Shown here piece after piece: positions 1 to 10,596 of a stretch of 64,000 nt of DNA (position 1 is the first letter of the stretch; the number at the start of each line of letters is the position of its first letter). The notes under the pieces are model-generated. The model searched no databases and was not told the DNA's origin. It worked only from the letters and a program-made list of their open reading frames with translations. Source of the stretch: Ceratopteris richardii (taxonomy: Eukaryota; Streptophyta; Polypodiopsida; Polypodiales; Pteridaceae); contig CM035444.1 of assembly GCA_020310875.1 (NCBI GenBank), positions 20,807,699-20,871,698 of the forward strand. The letters run 5' to 3'. The position numbers and the translations under genes are program-made.

Positions 1-95
1 GCGTTTGGCACTTAGAACACCTTATGTGGGACAATGGCTCAACTCACATGCACATTTGGCTGAAGAAAACTTCCACCCCCTTTACAAGAGATTAC

Positions 96-325
96 TGTTG
101 ATATATTTAGGTAGTGATGTGTATGAACACATTAGGACTGCCCAGGCACTTTTTTCCCTCTTTAGGAGGTTTTTTCCCCCAACTTGTATATACGCCTATT
201 GCCCTAATGGGTCACTTGTCTTTGTACATTCTAGTGGTAATACATTCAGTGTTGTGTGTTGTGCTCCTAGCTTCTTCTTCTTCATTGTGTTATTCATGTG
301 CTTTTGCAGATGTCGAACTCCAACA
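96..325 (+). repeat. 5' LTR of copia element A
   Basis: A 230-bp terminal repeat, TG...CA, matched by 4816-5046. It contains the landmark tttttccctctttaggaggt, a TATA-like cttgtatata stretch, and ends in the polypyrimidine/CTCCAACA block seen in all family A LTRs here. Confidence 0.9.
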
Positions 326-327
326 AT

Positions 328-337
328 TGGTATCAGA
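328..337 (+). other. Primer binding site of element A (initiator Met tRNA type)
   Basis: TGGTATCAGA lies two bases after the 5' LTR. This is the standard start of a primer site complementary to the 3' end of plant initiator methionine tRNA. Confidence 0.8.
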
Positions 338-680
338 TCAGGTCGCCGCTTCATCTAGGGCATCCTAGATGCCTCTCCGATTGCAGTCTTAGAATCGCAT
401 GAATTTTGGCGAGCATACTCAGGGTGTTTCAGAGATCAAAACATCTTCACTTTGTGGTGCCGAAATTGCGATCTGAGCTCGTTTCGGCCTTCGAATGCAC
501 TATCATAGCACTTGTGCATGCTATTTTGTCTTTTTATGCCAAAGGTATATACCAGTTTCAGTTCACTAGTATAAGCATCTCAAAGTCTGCTACAGGTTTA
601 GCAGAATTCAATTGGGCAGTTCTGTTCAACTTTTTGAGATACAATCAATTTTACGCATCAAGGTATTTTAGTCACTGGCC

Positions 681-1475
681 ATGGTTGAAATCAGTGATGT
701 ATTCCGTATGTTGGTTGTTGAGGATAAGTTGGATGGTACCAACTACCCATTATGGGCTTATATGATGCAACATGTATGGGTTGCAAAAGGACTATGGAAC
801 ATTGTGTAGGATGTTGAAAAACATCCTATCACACCTGCAACTATTACAACTACAGGTACTGAAGCTGATGCAGAAGGTGTCGAAGATGGTGATATTCTAC
901 AGATTCCTGTTCATGTTGCGGTTTTTGTTGCACCTACTACAGAGAAAATTTATTGGGATGGCAGATATGCCTAGGCACATGCATTGATAGCTTTGTTTGT
1001 CAAACATGCTATTATTCCTCACATTCGCTCTTGCAGAATAGCTAAGGATGCTTGGGATACACTTACCACATTGTACCCAGGCTAGGAATGAGGTTTGTGT
1101 GTTGCTTACCTCTGAAAACAGTTGGAGAGTGAACACATGAATGAGGGTAATTCTATGGAGAGTTTTTTGACAAGGATCAAGGATTTGAAGCAACGATTGA
1201 TTTTTGATGATGAAGTCCTTCCTGACAATTCACTTGTGCACACTGTTTTGAATAGTCTTCCTGACTCATATCAGAGTTTTGCTTCTACTCTTTGTTTGAT
1301 GATGAAAGGCAATCCAAATGCCTTAACATTTGAAGAGTTAGTTTCTGTTCGAAGAAATCAAAAAAGCAAAAATTGTTTTGCAAATACTGTAAAGCAAATG
1401 ATCATGTCATTAAGAGATGTCCAAATCTGGCTTCTAAAGAGGCAAAGAAGAAAGAGGCCGAAATGGTTGTTGTAG
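681..1475 (+). pseudogene. gag: gag remnant of copia element A
   Basis: Reading starts at ATG 681 (MVEISDVF, with a LDGTNYPLW gag motif) and is interrupted by several TAG codons and frame changes. It resumes as an open stretch from 1122 with the UBN2/retrotran_gag-like segment (ESFLTRIKDLKQRL, VHTVLNSLPDSYQSFAS). A CCHC zinc knuckle C-K-Y-C-x4-H-x4-C is intact at 1379-1420, but in a different frame from the preceding open stretch, so a frameshift separates capsid and nucleocapsid parts. The homologous gag of A2 at 54840 supports the start. Confidence 0.8.
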
Positions 1476-1559
1476 AGGCCTCTACATAAAAAACAGAGTC
1501 TATTAATCTTGTGCAGGATGAAGAATGGGCGTTTACTATTGTTTGCAGTTTTGACCCAT

Positions 1560-4500
1560 CTTCTCATGAGCAGTTCATGTCTGCAGTAGGCTCAGATGTT
1601 TGGTACTTTGATGGTGGGGCGACCAAACATATTACCTTGTAACGCAGTTTCTTCTCTTCACTCAAGCCTGCCCCTACAGGGAATACTATCACATGTGCCA
1701 ACAACTCCTCTTATCTTGTCATGGGAGTTGGTAAGATCATTTTGACTACTATTGATGGTAGTTCTTTCACTTTGTTAGATGCTTTATTTGTACGAGGGAA
1801 TCAAGAAGAATCTGTTATCAGTTTTGGCGTTAGCCAAGATTGTCTTGGTTGTGAAATTTGTTGATGATAGATGTACAGTTCACGATCTGTCAAATGGTGA
1901 CGTGATTATTGCTTTTTGCATTTTTATCTCATGGGCTATATAAGCTCATAGATTATGAAAAATCTATGAATGACTTAGCAAGTGTAGTACATGATTCTCA
2001 GGCTACGTCAGATGCAAAGCTTTTGCATGCATGCTTTGGTCATGTTAATTTTACTAGTTTGCTACACCTGTAGAAATCTAAAATGGTGTCCTCTTTGCCC
2101 AAACTTGAGGCACCCAGTAAACATGTATGTGAAGTTTGTACTTTGGGCAAAATACAATGTTCCTCATTTCCAAAAGATGGTTCAATTTGAGCTACGTAGA
2201 AATTGTAGCTTGTTCATAGTGATGTCTATGGTCCTATGCAGACTCCCTCTTTTGGAAATTATCTTTACTTCGTGACTTTCATTGATGATTTTTCTAGGCA
2301 TGCATGGGTATATCCATTGAAAGAAAAGTCTGAAGTGTTCATGTGCTTCAAACAATTTTTGGTTTTGGCTAAAAATATGTCAGCATGTAAAATGGGCACC
2401 CTCCATTCTGATCGAGGGGGGGATATATGTCTTCTGATTTTAATGCATTTTTGGCTGAACATGGGATAAAACATCAATGTACAGTGCCATATACACCTCA
2501 ACAAAATGGAGTTTCTAAATGGAAGAACAAGTCACTCATGGAGATGGCGAGGTGTATGGTCAAGAGTCAGGCTTTACCACATATTTTTTGACTTGAGCCT
2601 GTTATGTGTGCACAATATGTACTTAACAGGTGTCCCACTAAAGCGCTGCAGTCTATCACTCCATATGAGGCTTTGCATGGTCGCAAGCCATTTGTTGCTC
2701 ATCTACATGTTTTTGCTTGTTTGTCATATGCATTAGTGCCTGAACAACATCCTAGAAAATCGGATGATAAAGCAGTAAAATGTATTTTTGTTGGGTATAG
2801 TTCTGAAAGTAAAGGCTATCATTTGTATCATCCACAAACTAAATGCATTCTGGTTAGCCATGATGTTGTTTTTGTGGAAGATGCTATTCACCCATTGCTT
2901 TCATGTACTAAGGAGACATCTGTTAGCTCCAAAGACATGTATGATACTTTGCTTCCCCTTTTTATGAGTGGATAGTCTAGTCTTGGTCCTAATGAGGCAA
3001 CTTCTTAGCCTTTGTAGGTTTCATGTGATGATGCAGATCATCCCATTTGTGATGTAGATTTACATGATGCACGTTAATGAGAGGGATGATGTTGAGGAGG
3101 CAAAAACTGTGTGAAAATGGTTGGTGCAGAATCTGTGTGACAACAAATTAGATGCACCTCTATCATATCGTACTTGATCAAGCTCTCATAATGCCTCTTT
3201 TGCATCAAATTGCTATGCTATGGCTGCATCTAGTCTCTGTGATGAGAATGAGCCTGTTTTGTTTGATGAAGCACAAGATTCTGAAAATTGGATGGCTGCT
3301 GTGCAATCTGAATATGATGCTATAATGAAGAATGGTACCTAGTCTTTATGTGACTTGCCTCTTGGCAAGAAGGCCATTGGCACTAAGTGGGTTTACAAAA
3401 TAAAGCATAAGCCTGATGGAATAGTTGACAGGCATAAGGCTAGGCTTGTTGCAAAGGGTTATGCATAGGAAAAAGGCATTGATTTTGATGAGACCTTTGC
3501 ACCTACATGTTGTATGACTACTGTTTGGAGCATCTGTGCACTTGCAGCCCATCATGGTTGGAATGTACACCAGTTGGACATTTACATTTCTGAATGATGA
3601 CTTGCATGAAGAAGTGTATCGTTTTCAGCCCCGCTGCTTTGTGCAGAAAGGGCATGAAAACTAGGTTTGGAGGTTAAAGAAGGCATTATATGGTTGAAAG
3701 CAAGCACCACATACTTGGTATGAAAAGATACATGCCTATTTGATTGCACATGATTTTGAGAACAGTCCCACTGAGAGCACCTTATATGTTAAGCGTGCTA
3801 ATGATGTGTTTCTGATCATTGTTGTCTACGTTGATGACATGTTCACTGGTCCTATTGAGAAGCATATTGCTGATTTTAAGGCTGATTTGCATGCCTCATT
3901 TGAGATGTCTGATTTGGGACATTTGCATCATTATTTGGGCATTCAGTTTACGCAATTTGATGGTGGAATGGCTTTGTGTCAATCGAAATATATTGACATA
4001 TTATTGAAACATTTTGGCCTTGAAGACTGTAAGGCTATTGCCACTCCTATGGAGATAGGTTTATGATTGAGCCTTCATGATGCTAGAGATGCATTTGATG
4101 TTGTTCTCTATCAGCAGGCTATTGGATGCTTGATTTACTTATGCATTACTCGGCCAGATATTCAATTTGTTGTCTCACTGATGAGCTGGTTTATGCATTA
4201 CTTAGGTGTCAAGCATTGGTAGGCGGTTAAGTGCATCTTCTGCTACTTGAGTGGTACCCGGCTACTTGAATTGTTTTATCCCAAGGGGGGATCACTACCG
4301 CCATATTTGCATCCTTTTTCTGATAGTGATTTGGCTGGTTGCTATGACACTCATGTGTCCACTAGTGGCTTTTGCTTCATGCTTGGTAGCTCATGTATAT
4401 CTTGGTTGAGCAAGAAGCAGCCTACTGTGACCACTTCCAGTTGTGAGGCTGAGTATAGGGCAGGTTTCACAATGACTATTGAGTGTGTGTGGCTCAAATA

Positions 4501-4834
4501 TTTTATGGACGATTTGGGTGTTGGTCAGTCTTCTAACATCACCATCTTCACTGACAGTCAGAGCGCATTGGCAGTTGCGAGGAACCTTGTGTTCCATGCT
4601 GGCACTAAGCACATTGAGGTGCATTATCATTATGTCAAGGAGAGGTTCTCTGCTGGAGAGATTAGCTTGGCATATGTGCCCATGCAGGAGAACATTGCAA
4701 ACCTTTTCACAAAGGCTCTGCCTAGGGAGAAGTTTGAAGATTTCTGCAAAGCTTTGGGCACTTTTTTATACATGAGTGATAGCTCCTTGTTCATCGCATC
4801 ACTCCCAAGGGGATTTGTTGATATATTTAGGTAG
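1560..4834 (+). pseudogene. pol: pol remnant (protease, integrase, RT, RNase H) of copia element A
   Basis: Copia-order polyprotein in pieces. Protease remnant near 1597-1638 reads WYFDGGATKHIT, with DGG in place of the usual DSG. Integrase core runs about 2230-2975 (YFVTFIDDFSRHAWVYPL, LHSDRGG, then FVGYSSESKGYHLY) with a frame change near 2430. RT runs about 3230-4070, with GTKWVYKIK, KARLVAKGYA and YVDDM at 3827-3841. RNase H runs about 4247-4834, with SCEAEYRA, FTDSQSALAVARN and TKHIEVHYHYVKE. Repeated TAG codons (for example before GKKAIGTKW, after KGYA and inside LKKALYG*KQAP) make it non-functional. Confidence 0.9.
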
Positions 4835-5046
4835 TGATGTGTGTGAACACATTAGGACCACCGAGGCACTTTTTTCCCTCTTTAGGAGGTTTTTTTCCCC
4901 CGGCTTGTATATAAGCCTATTGCCCTAACAGGTCACTTATCTTTGTACATTCTAGTGGTAATACATTCAGCGTTGTGTGTTGTGCTCCAAGCTTCTTCTT
5001 CTTCCTTGTGTTGTTCGCATGCTTCCGCAGACATCTAACTCCAACA
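4816..5046 (+). repeat. 3' LTR of copia element A
   Basis: A 231-bp repeat matching 96-325. The preceding purine-rich caaggggatt serves as the polypurine tract. The RNase H reading frame runs a few codons into the LTR. Confidence 0.9.
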
Positions 5047-5220
5047 CTTAGTTGGACTACCCTCTTCCACTAAAATGGCCGTAGCTCTCTCAATACTCAA
5101 TCAAATTGAGTGATCCCAATCGCTACAAAATCCTCACTTAGAGAGCTATCTTTCAACAATTGGAAGATACCATGTGGGCCCATTGTGGAGCTTTGATTTT
5201 GGTTTTTTGACATCAAGTAC

Positions 5221-5544
5221 CCCCATACAAACACTTTTTTGATGTAAGGATGATCAAGATCCACTTGGAGACGCAAGAGGAGTATATACCAACCATTTCA
5301 AGCACCTGCACATATCTACATGTGGAAATTTTAAACCCAAAGATAATTTTTGTCGTGATTTTCATGCATTTGTACGCTCTAACCCCATACAAACACTTTT
5401 TCGATGTAAGGATGATCAAGATCCACTTGGAGATGCAAGAGGAGTATATACCAACCATTTCAAGCACCTTCACATATCTACATGTGGAAATTTTAAACCC
5501 AAAGATAATTTTTGTCGTGATTTTCATGCATTTGTACTCTCTTT
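5221..5544 (+). repeat. Two tandem copies of a 162-bp unit
   Basis: Units 5221-5382 and 5383-5544 both begin ccccatacaaacactttttt/c and differ at only a handful of positions. Both strands stay open across the unit (162 is a multiple of 3), which gives two repetitive but probably spurious ORFs. The array abuts the truncated 5' LTR of element B and lies just after element A. I do not recognise the unit. Confidence 0.9.
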
Positions 5545-5645
5545 ATGCACAATTTTGCATTTCCTCAACTCAGTTTTGGCTGGTGTGAAGCAAGAATTTG
5601 CAGTGACATCTCATCTCTAGAAGGTTTCCACCATCTCCTTCAACA

Positions 5646-5658
5646 GTGGCATCAGAGC
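5646..5658 (+). other. Primer binding site of element B
   Basis: gTGGCATCAGAGC follows the LTR end CTTCAACA. It has one mismatch to the initiator-Met complement TGGTATCAGAGC. Confidence 0.7.
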
Positions 5659-5768
5659 AACATCAAGGTAAAATGGGAGATGGATTTCCATGATTCATTG
5701 ACAAATCGGACAAGGGCAATTATCTAGCTTGGTCCCTAAGGATGAAGGCTTACTGACAAGGAAGAATC

Positions 5769-6507
5769 TTGTATGGATACATATCTAAATATGAAGAAAT
5801 GCCAACCCTTAGAAGCAAACATCAACCTACAAGAGAGGAGCAACAAAGACTAGTTGCATGGTGTGTAAAGGATGCTCTAGCCAGGCCTTATATACTCAAT
5901 TCAATATCTGATTTTTCATTACCTCGTATTAGGAATTGTAAGACTTCCCAAGAGACTTGGAAAGTACTACCTTCATACTTCTCATCAAATACAAGGGCTA
6001 GGAAGAACCATCTTTGGATGGAGCTCACAACCTTGAAGAAGCAACCAAAGCAAAGTGTAGTTGACTATGTGATCAAGATGAAGGATGTAGCTGATCAACT
6101 TGGGAGTATTTGAGAAGAAATAGAAGAAGAGTAGATAGTAAGGTAGATCATAAGTGGCATCAAGGTTGACGTCATTTCGGATTCCTTTACCACAACAATG
6201 GACCTATATATGGACATGCTTCACACATGAGACAAAGCTCGACAAGAATGGAGATACTTCTAGAGGTAATCAATCTTCTACCCTTTACATAGATAGAAAA
6301 AAGAGTAAAGATAAAGAAAAAGGTAAGAAGAATGAAGAAGAAGCAAGTACCTCTCAAGTTAATTTCATAGGTAGAGGTAGAGGTACCAGAGGAAGGGGCA
6401 GAGGAGCAAAGCAAGGCCGGGAGAGACCATACAATTCTTCACCTTGCAACATTTGTGGCTTGACCAATCATACCACATATGAATGCTTTAGGAACACAAA
6501 GAATTAG
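5769..6507 (+). pseudogene. gag: gag remnant of copia element B
   Basis: An open stretch at 5769-6113 has a copia gag look (ARPYILNSISD, SQETWKVLPSYFSSNTRA, SVVDYVIKMKDVADQL), followed by a stop and a second open stretch at 6154-6507. The second stretch is lysine/glutamate-rich, then RG-rich (GRGRGTRGRGRGAKQGR), and ends in an intact CCHC knuckle C-N-I-C-x4-H-x4-C at 6445-6486. The order capsid, basic linker, knuckle is that of a copia gag. Confidence 0.75.
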
Positions 6508-6739
6508 AGAGGAAGAGGCTTCCACAGAGGAAGCTATGGACAATCAAGAGGCATGTTCAATAATGGAGGAAACAACTACTCACAATTACAACCAAGGATA
6601 CAACAACTAGCAAGGAGGCTTCAGAGGAAGAAGAGACTACAACAACTATACAGATGATCAAGAGGATTCCCTATTACTCATGGATATGACAACCAAGCAA
6701 TGAAGCATTATTTTCTAACATTGAAGAACCCAAAGGAAA

Positions 6740-9560
6740 GCATGAAGTTCAGACAGGTGATGAAACTAGGTACTCAGTAAAGAAGATTGGAAATGTTAAA
6801 GCATCTGATGGTAACATGAATCTTCTAAGCAGGGTATCGTATGTGCCAACAATAACCAAGGATCTAATCAGTGTTGGATACCTTGTTGAGCATATGTTAG
6901 ATTCACAAGGCATGGAGCATATGTGGAGGATCCTCAACAAGTCTTCAAGAGGATTGCAAAAGGTGAGAAATCTGGTAAGTTTTTACCTTTGAAGTTGAAG
7001 GTACAAGAAATATTGCTATCTTCAATTATAAGGACCAAACCCTATCTAAATTCGAGATATGGCATTAGAGACTAGGTCATATAGGTGAAAGAACATTGAA
7101 GCAAATATGCAGGGATCAGAGTGTACTTGGCATCCCAAATGTGTCCAAGCAACACATGATTTACAAATGTGGAGCATGCCAATTTGGCAAGTCACATAGG
7201 CAACCATTCAACAAAAGAGGATACATGTATGAAGACTACTTGGAGCTTGTGCACATAGATGTGTGGGGTCCAAGCAGAGAGCTATCAATTTTAGGGTCAA
7301 GGTATTATGTTTCATTCATAAATGACTATAGTAGATGGACAATACTTTATTTCATGAAGCATAAAGATGAAGTTTTCACTTGTTTCAAGAAGTATTTGGC
7401 ATTGGCTGAGAATCAAACAGGTAGAAGTTTGAAGAGGCTCAAATCTAATGGAGGTGGTGAGTATTTATCACATGAGTTTGACTCCTTCTTACAAGACAGG
7501 TACCTAAAGAGAGAGATTACAACAAGGTACACTCATGAACAGAATGGAGTGGTAGAGAGAAGAAATAGATTAATAGTAGAGGTTGCAAGATGAATGTTGA
7601 ATGAGAAAAAAAAACTCCCTAACTATCTATGTTTCCACAGCCACTTACCTAATCAATAGGCTTCCATCCAAGTCTATGGATGGAATGACACCTTATGAGA
7701 CATGGAATGGTAGAAGACCTTCTTTAGATCATTGTAAAATCTTTGGGTGCATTGCCTATGCACACATACCCTCACAGATCAGAGGAAACCTTGATCCAAA
7801 AGCAGAAAGATGCATATTCATTGGCTATGATTAGAGTTAGAAAAGATATAGGTTATATAATCCCACTAAAAAAGGATTCATAGTTAGTAGGGATGTAGTA
7901 TTTGATGAAAGTAACTCTTGGTTTGAGGATGATTGCAAGAAAATAAAGCTACCCTATGATTTGGAGAATGATTTTCCAAATATGACTCAAGAAGAACCAC
8001 ATACATCAGAGCATGTCAACTCAGAAGATGAAGAACAGATTGATTTCAAATCTTGGAAGTCCAAGAGCAAAATAAAGCTCAAAAAATTGGAAGACATTCC
8101 AGAGTCATCCAATCAAACACTTAGAAGATCTCAAAGGGAGAAAAAAACCGATAAGGTGTGGCTATGACACATCACTAGTCACCAACCATTCTATATACAT
8201 GGCTAAAGATTCTATGTCAAAAGAACCTTCTTCATTTGAGGAAGCCAACAAGAAAGAAGAATGGAGAGAAGCTATGCAGGAGGAAATTGAAGCACTTCAA
8301 GAGAATAGCACTTGGGATTTGGTTCCCAAAAAAACCATTCATGAAGGTAATAGGATCCAGGTGGATTTACAAAGTGAAAAAGAATTGAGATGGCACAATA
8401 AACAAGTATACAGCAAGGCTAGTAGCAAAGGGGTTTGCTCAAACCCATGGAGTGGATTATGAGGAGACCTTCTCACTTGTACCTAAGATGCCAACTATCA
8501 GAGTTTTAGTAAGTATTGCTACTTCAAAGAATTGGAACTTATACCAATTAGATGTTAAAAATGCATTTCTTAATGGGTGGATCTCTGAAGAGGTCTTGCA
8601 TTTCTTAATGGGTGGATCTCTGAAGAGGTCTACATGGCTCAACCACCAAGATATGAAGACAAAGACAAACCTGATTATGTATGTAAATTAAGGAAGGCAT
8701 TGTATGGTTTAAAGCAAGCTCCTAGAGCTTGGAACCATAGGCTTGTCACATACTTGCACGATCAGAATTTTGTTGTAAGCAAGGTATATTCTTCATTGCT
8801 CATTAAGAAGACCAATGCAGAGGTTATCTATCTATGTGTTTATGTGGATGACATTATCATTATAGGAAATGATGAAAATGGCATCAAGAAGATCAAAGCC
8901 CAAATGAAGGAGGAGTTCAAGATCAATGATCTTGGATTGCTTACATATTTTCTTGACTTAGAGATTGTGTATATAGATTCTAGTGTTTTCATTAATCAGA
9001 GGAAGTACATCCATGATGTGCTAGTTAAGTTCAAAATGGAAAATGCAAAAATTGCAGGTACACCCATGGAATTGAACCACAAACTTAGTGCTCATGAAGG
9101 AGAGTTGCTTGAAGACATTACAGGTTATCAAAGGCTTGTTGGGAGTCTCAATTATGCAACCCTAACAAGAGTGGATATATGCTATGGGGTGAGTACTTTG
9201 AGTCAATTCGTGCATACACCAAGAAAACCTCACATGGAAGCTGCTAAAAGGACCTTAAAATACTTGAAGGGTACCATAAATGAAGGTCTATTTTATCCAT
9301 TCACATCTGACTTGGATATCAAGCTATACTCTGATGCAGATTGGCCTAGCTCAAAAGATGAGAGGAGGAGCACCTATGGCTACCTATCTTTTGCAGGATC
9401 AAGTTGATTTGATGGTCATCCAAGAAACAACCAACTTTGGCATTGTCATCAATTGAAGCTGAATATAGAGGCCTATCAAATGCAACACAAATTGGCCAAG
9501 CATATTAGGCTTCAGGGGATATCTTGGTGCAATTACTCCGAGCCTAAATGCTTGATCATT
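6740..9560 (+). pseudogene. pol: pol remnant of copia element B
   Basis: The GAG-pre-integrase/integrase part is open at 7096-7593, with CGACQFGKSHR, LVHIDVWGPSREL, SRWTILYFMKHKDEV, SNGGGEY (the usual Asp of SDNGGEY is Asn) and EQNGVVERRN. It continues after a frame change at 7601-7834 (TPYETWNGRRPSLDHCKIFG). [13 protein letters not shown] at about 8546-8578, then a 35-bp tandem duplication that shifts frame, then the long open stretch 8634-9407 with ALYGLKQAPRAW and VYVDDIIIIG. RNase H breaks off after YGYLSFAGSS. A 120-bp tail still encodes KKQPTLALSSIEAEYRGLS in other frames. Confidence 0.85.
8562..8631 (+). repeat. 35-bp tandem duplication inside the RT of element B
   Basis: Units 8562-8596 and 8597-8631 are identical (tgcatttcttaatgggtggatct... 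to gaggtct). A length of 35 is not a multiple of 3, so the duplication by itself moves RT from the frame read at 8452-8561 to the frame read from 8632 ([11 protein letters not shown]). Confidence 0.95.
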
Positions 9561-9564
9561 TGTA

Positions 9565-10596
9565 CTAAGGCTCATATGTGCATTCATGAATTAGCACATG
9601 AATGATCTCTTGTAAAAGATTAATGTTTTACTCCTTGTAAAAGTGCATATATGGAATCACTTCAATCACAAGTTTTTAGGAGAATCTTTCCATGACTTAT
9701 TTGGTGAGGATTTATGGTAAATCAAATCCTAAAACCTTGGAACACTTTTAGGTAAAGAATCAAATTCAAATTTGAATTTTGGCTCCAACAAAAAGGCTAT
9801 AAAAGAGGACTACATAGTCATGTGGAAATGAGGGAGAAAGAGAGCCAAATATAGCTGAGATTTCAGAGGGATCTCATATGGATTTTGAGCTCACACTGTA
9901 GCTCTATCATTGCTTGCACATTGTGCAATCATACATTGCCAACGTCAATGTAATCTATGTGCATTAATACATATAGTTTTCTTACATCTCATATCTTCTA
10001 CTCTGTCATGTACCACTTAGAATAGTGAGCTTCTCTGACATGTTTCTCAGCTTGTACTTGATCATTTCTAGTGATCCAAGTTGATATAGATTTAATGGAA
10101 TGTCTATTTTATTGCTAAAAAGTTTCATTTTGATTGGCATAGTCATTCTCGAGTCGTGTGCAAAACATTACCCACAAGTCTGCATATTGTTAGTACCCAA
10201 AAATGTAAGGATGCATCTCTAACTTGCTAAGCATCATTCTCTGAGCATGGTCTATCATTTCAAGTTAAATAACCTAAAAAAGTTAGCTACCCAAGTTAGT
10301 TAGATATGCTCAAAAGGATTTTACTCAATTGTTAGCAAAGAAAGAGAACTACTCATTTCTCTGAGAAGGTGTAGTGACCAAAATAGCAAGCTTTTGGTTC
10401 ACAATGAAACTCCAACTTATTTGTTTTGATCCAATTATTTGAGGATCATATTCCACAGCACCTAGGTGATTATTTGTGCTTTTTGGGAAGCTCAAGAGGT
10501 CTAATTTTGCACTCCTCAACTCATTTTTGGCTGGTGTGAAGCAGCAATTTGTAGCACCATCTCATCTCTGGAAGGTGTCCACCATCTCCTTCAACA
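9565..10596 (+). repeat. Probable 3' LTR of element B (left edge uncertain)
   Basis: The right end is set by about 100 bp homologous to 5545-5645 and ends CCTTCAACA. A TATA box (ctataaaag, 9797-9805) lies inside, as expected of an LTR promoter. The left end is a guess, because the matching part of the 5' LTR is missing and no polypurine tract is visible. Confidence 0.5.

Larger units (their letters stand above)
96..5046 (+). mobile_element. Decayed Ty1-copia LTR retrotransposon, family A copy 1
   Basis: Full-length but inactive Ty1-copia element. It has a 5' LTR (96-325), primer site at 328, gag remnant, pol in the copia order protease-integrase-RT-RNase H, and a 3' LTR (4816-5046). The two LTRs agree at roughly nine in ten positions and both begin TGTTGATAT and end CTCCAACA. 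The flanking 5-mers (attac before, cttag after) do not match well, so no target duplication can be claimed. Many in-frame stops, mostly TAG, and several frame changes break the polyprotein. Related copies in this window are A2 (54588 to the right edge) and A3 (24357-25727). Confidence 0.9.
5545..10596 (+). mobile_element. Decayed Ty1-copia LTR retrotransposon B
   Basis: A second copia element, different from family A. About 100 bp of its 5' LTR survive (5545-5645, ending CCTTCAACA), followed directly by a primer site. The last about 100 bp of the region ending at 10596 match that LTR end, fixing the right boundary. Gag with zinc knuckle, integrase, RT and most of RNase H are recognisable. The 3' part of RNase H and the polypurine tract look deleted. 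Frameshifts and stops are frequent. Confidence 0.85.

Noticed and set aside
96..5046. Target-site duplication for element A
   Set aside because: attac and cttag share only the two central T and are not convincing.
5213..5588. ORFs of 104 and 112 codons on opposite strands with internal repeats
   Set aside because: They exist only because the 162-bp duplication is divisible by three and lacks stops. No recognisable protein.
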